This document shows, in pieces, positions 41,581-42,144 of a stretch of DNA of 42,144 nucleotides. Both the position numbers and the translations under genes were made by a program. The stretch comes from Bacteroidetes bacterium HGW-Bacteroidetes-21. Its GTDB lineage: Bacteria > Bacteroidota > Bacteroidia > Bacteroidales > GWA2-32-17. The notes under the pieces are model-generated. The model worked only from the letters and a program-made list of their open reading frames with translations, did no database searches and was not told the origin of the DNA. Each line of letters begins with the position of its first letter. The first letter of the stretch is position 1. The stretch spans positions 1 through 42,144 of the forward strand of contig PHDH01000007.1 in the NCBI GenBank assembly GCA_002840935.1. The letters run 5' to 3'.

Positions 41581-42144
41581 TTATTTCGCTTCCAGTACCT
41601 CTTTTACCTTATTATAGAGATCATCTCCCCTGAGATTTTTGGCTATGATAGTGCCTGTTTCATCGAGGAGGAAGCTTGCCGGAATAGAACTTACTGCATA
41701 TGCCCTTGCAGCAGCATTGCTCCAGTACTGGAGATCTGAAACATGAGTCCAGGTGAGTTTATCATCTTCAATGGCTTTTACCCAATCCTCTTTCTTCTGA
41801 TCGAGAGATACTCCGAGTATGTCAAATCCTTTTTTATGAAATTCATTGTAAACTTTCACTATATGAGGATTCTCCTTACGACATGGACCGCACCATGCTG
41901 CCCAGAAATCAACGAGTAAAAGTTTTGAACCTGTTATTGATGAAAGGGAAACCGGATTGCCGTCTACATCATTCATAGTAAAATCAGGTGCTTTTTGTCC
42001 GATAGCAACCGCCTTCAGTACGGATACCCTTTCTTGAAGGCTAATCATCTGAGGCAATGAAGCAATACTGGTGTCGAGGTTGTTTAGCATTGTCTCAAGC
42101 TCATCCGCCTCCATACTGTAACTGATGCTCCCCAGAATAGACGG
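41581..42144 (-). CDS. TlpA-like thioredoxin-fold protein (5' end beyond window)
   Basis: The frame is open to the window edge (residues before the first internal methionine read PSILGSISYS), so the gene is probably longer; 187 residues are visible. Residues about 40-187 are a TlpA/ResA-type thioredoxin domain: GQKAPDFTMNDVDGNPVSLS, the active site WAAWCGPCRKE, the VSLDQKKEDW strand and the cis-proline loop SSIPASFLLDE. Bacteroidota relatives usually have an N-terminal DUF4369-like domain and a signal peptide, and act as envelope disulfide reductases. The C-terminus (KVKEVLEAK) looks complete. It is followed in frame, with no gap, by a GT2 remnant, which is an unnatural neighbour. Confidence 0.9.
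   Translation of the reverse strand, partial: PSILGSISYSMEADELETMLNNLDTSIASLPQMISLQERVSVLKAVAIGQKAPDFTMNDVDGNPVSLSSITGSKLLLVDFWAAWCGPCRKENPHIVKVYNEFHKKGFDILGVSLDQKKEDWVKAIEDDKLTWTHVSDLQYWSNAAARAYAVSSIPASFLLDETGTIIAKNLRGDDLYNKVKEVLEAK

Overview
The window is from a member of the Bacteroidota, probably Bacteroidales-like. It carries type IX secretion (T9SS) cargo and partners: a PorV/PorQ-type barrel, two giant adhesins with type-B (gliding-motility) C-terminal signals, and a PorP/SprF barrel. Several intergenic regions hold the Bacteroidota promoter form TTG-N19..21-TAnnTTTG, and the housekeeping genes (greA, radA, ilvE, the type-B L31 gene, an Mpl-type Mur ligase) look typical of the phylum. 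No rRNA, tRNA or CRISPR was seen.

Layout. 1-2.4 kb: end of a T9SS cargo protein, a PorV/PorQ-family barrel, greA and a HIT hydrolase. 2.5-5.7 kb (minus): a secreted tricorn-type protease. 5.9-8.0 kb: two tandem paralogous lipoproteins leading into radA. 8.2-13.4 kb: a small secreted protein and a 1604-residue type-B adhesin with about nine Ig-like repeats. 13.5-18.9 kb: a double UspA protein (minus), then a large membrane sensor fusing a ligand-propeller/Y_Y_Y ectodomain to an adenylate cyclase and an HD domain, then an exported protein of unknown role. 19.1-22.9 kb: ilvE, a metallo-beta-lactamase-fold hydrolase with a coupled lipoprotein (minus), and mpl. 22.9-29.9 kb: a SprB-like adhesin, its PorP/SprF partner and a PD40/PKD exported protein in one tightly packed operon.

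29.9-38.3 kb is an AT-rich accessory island, all on the minus strand. Its right part is a two-gene operon (unknown 284-residue protein plus a multi-pass membrane protein), followed by a four-gene operon with gaps of 2, 2 and -4 bases. That operon encodes a GHKL ATPase with a STAS-like N-terminus and a four-cysteine cluster, a phosphoribosyltransferase-like (PRTase) protein, a metallophosphoesterase fused to an orotate-PRTase-like domain, and the flavin-dependent thymidylate synthase ThyX. I know of no named system with this set and regard it as the best candidate for an undescribed nucleotide-centred (possibly anti-phage) system. The left part is cassette-like: single or paired small genes, including a PD-(D/E)XK nuclease, separated by diverged copies of one intergenic element that carries its own promoter.

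38.3-40.2 kb is a repeat-dense zone around the L31 gene: short-period degenerate repeats, a direct repeat in three copies with a conserved stem-loop, and several small hairpins. 40.2-42.1 kb (minus): a GT4 glycosyltransferase, the start-less C-terminal remnant of a GT2 glycosyltransferase, and a TlpA-like thioredoxin that runs off the window. The remnant abuts the TlpA stop codon in the same frame, which marks either a rearrangement or a chimeric assembly join.

All assignments were read by eye from motifs; no database search or computation was run.
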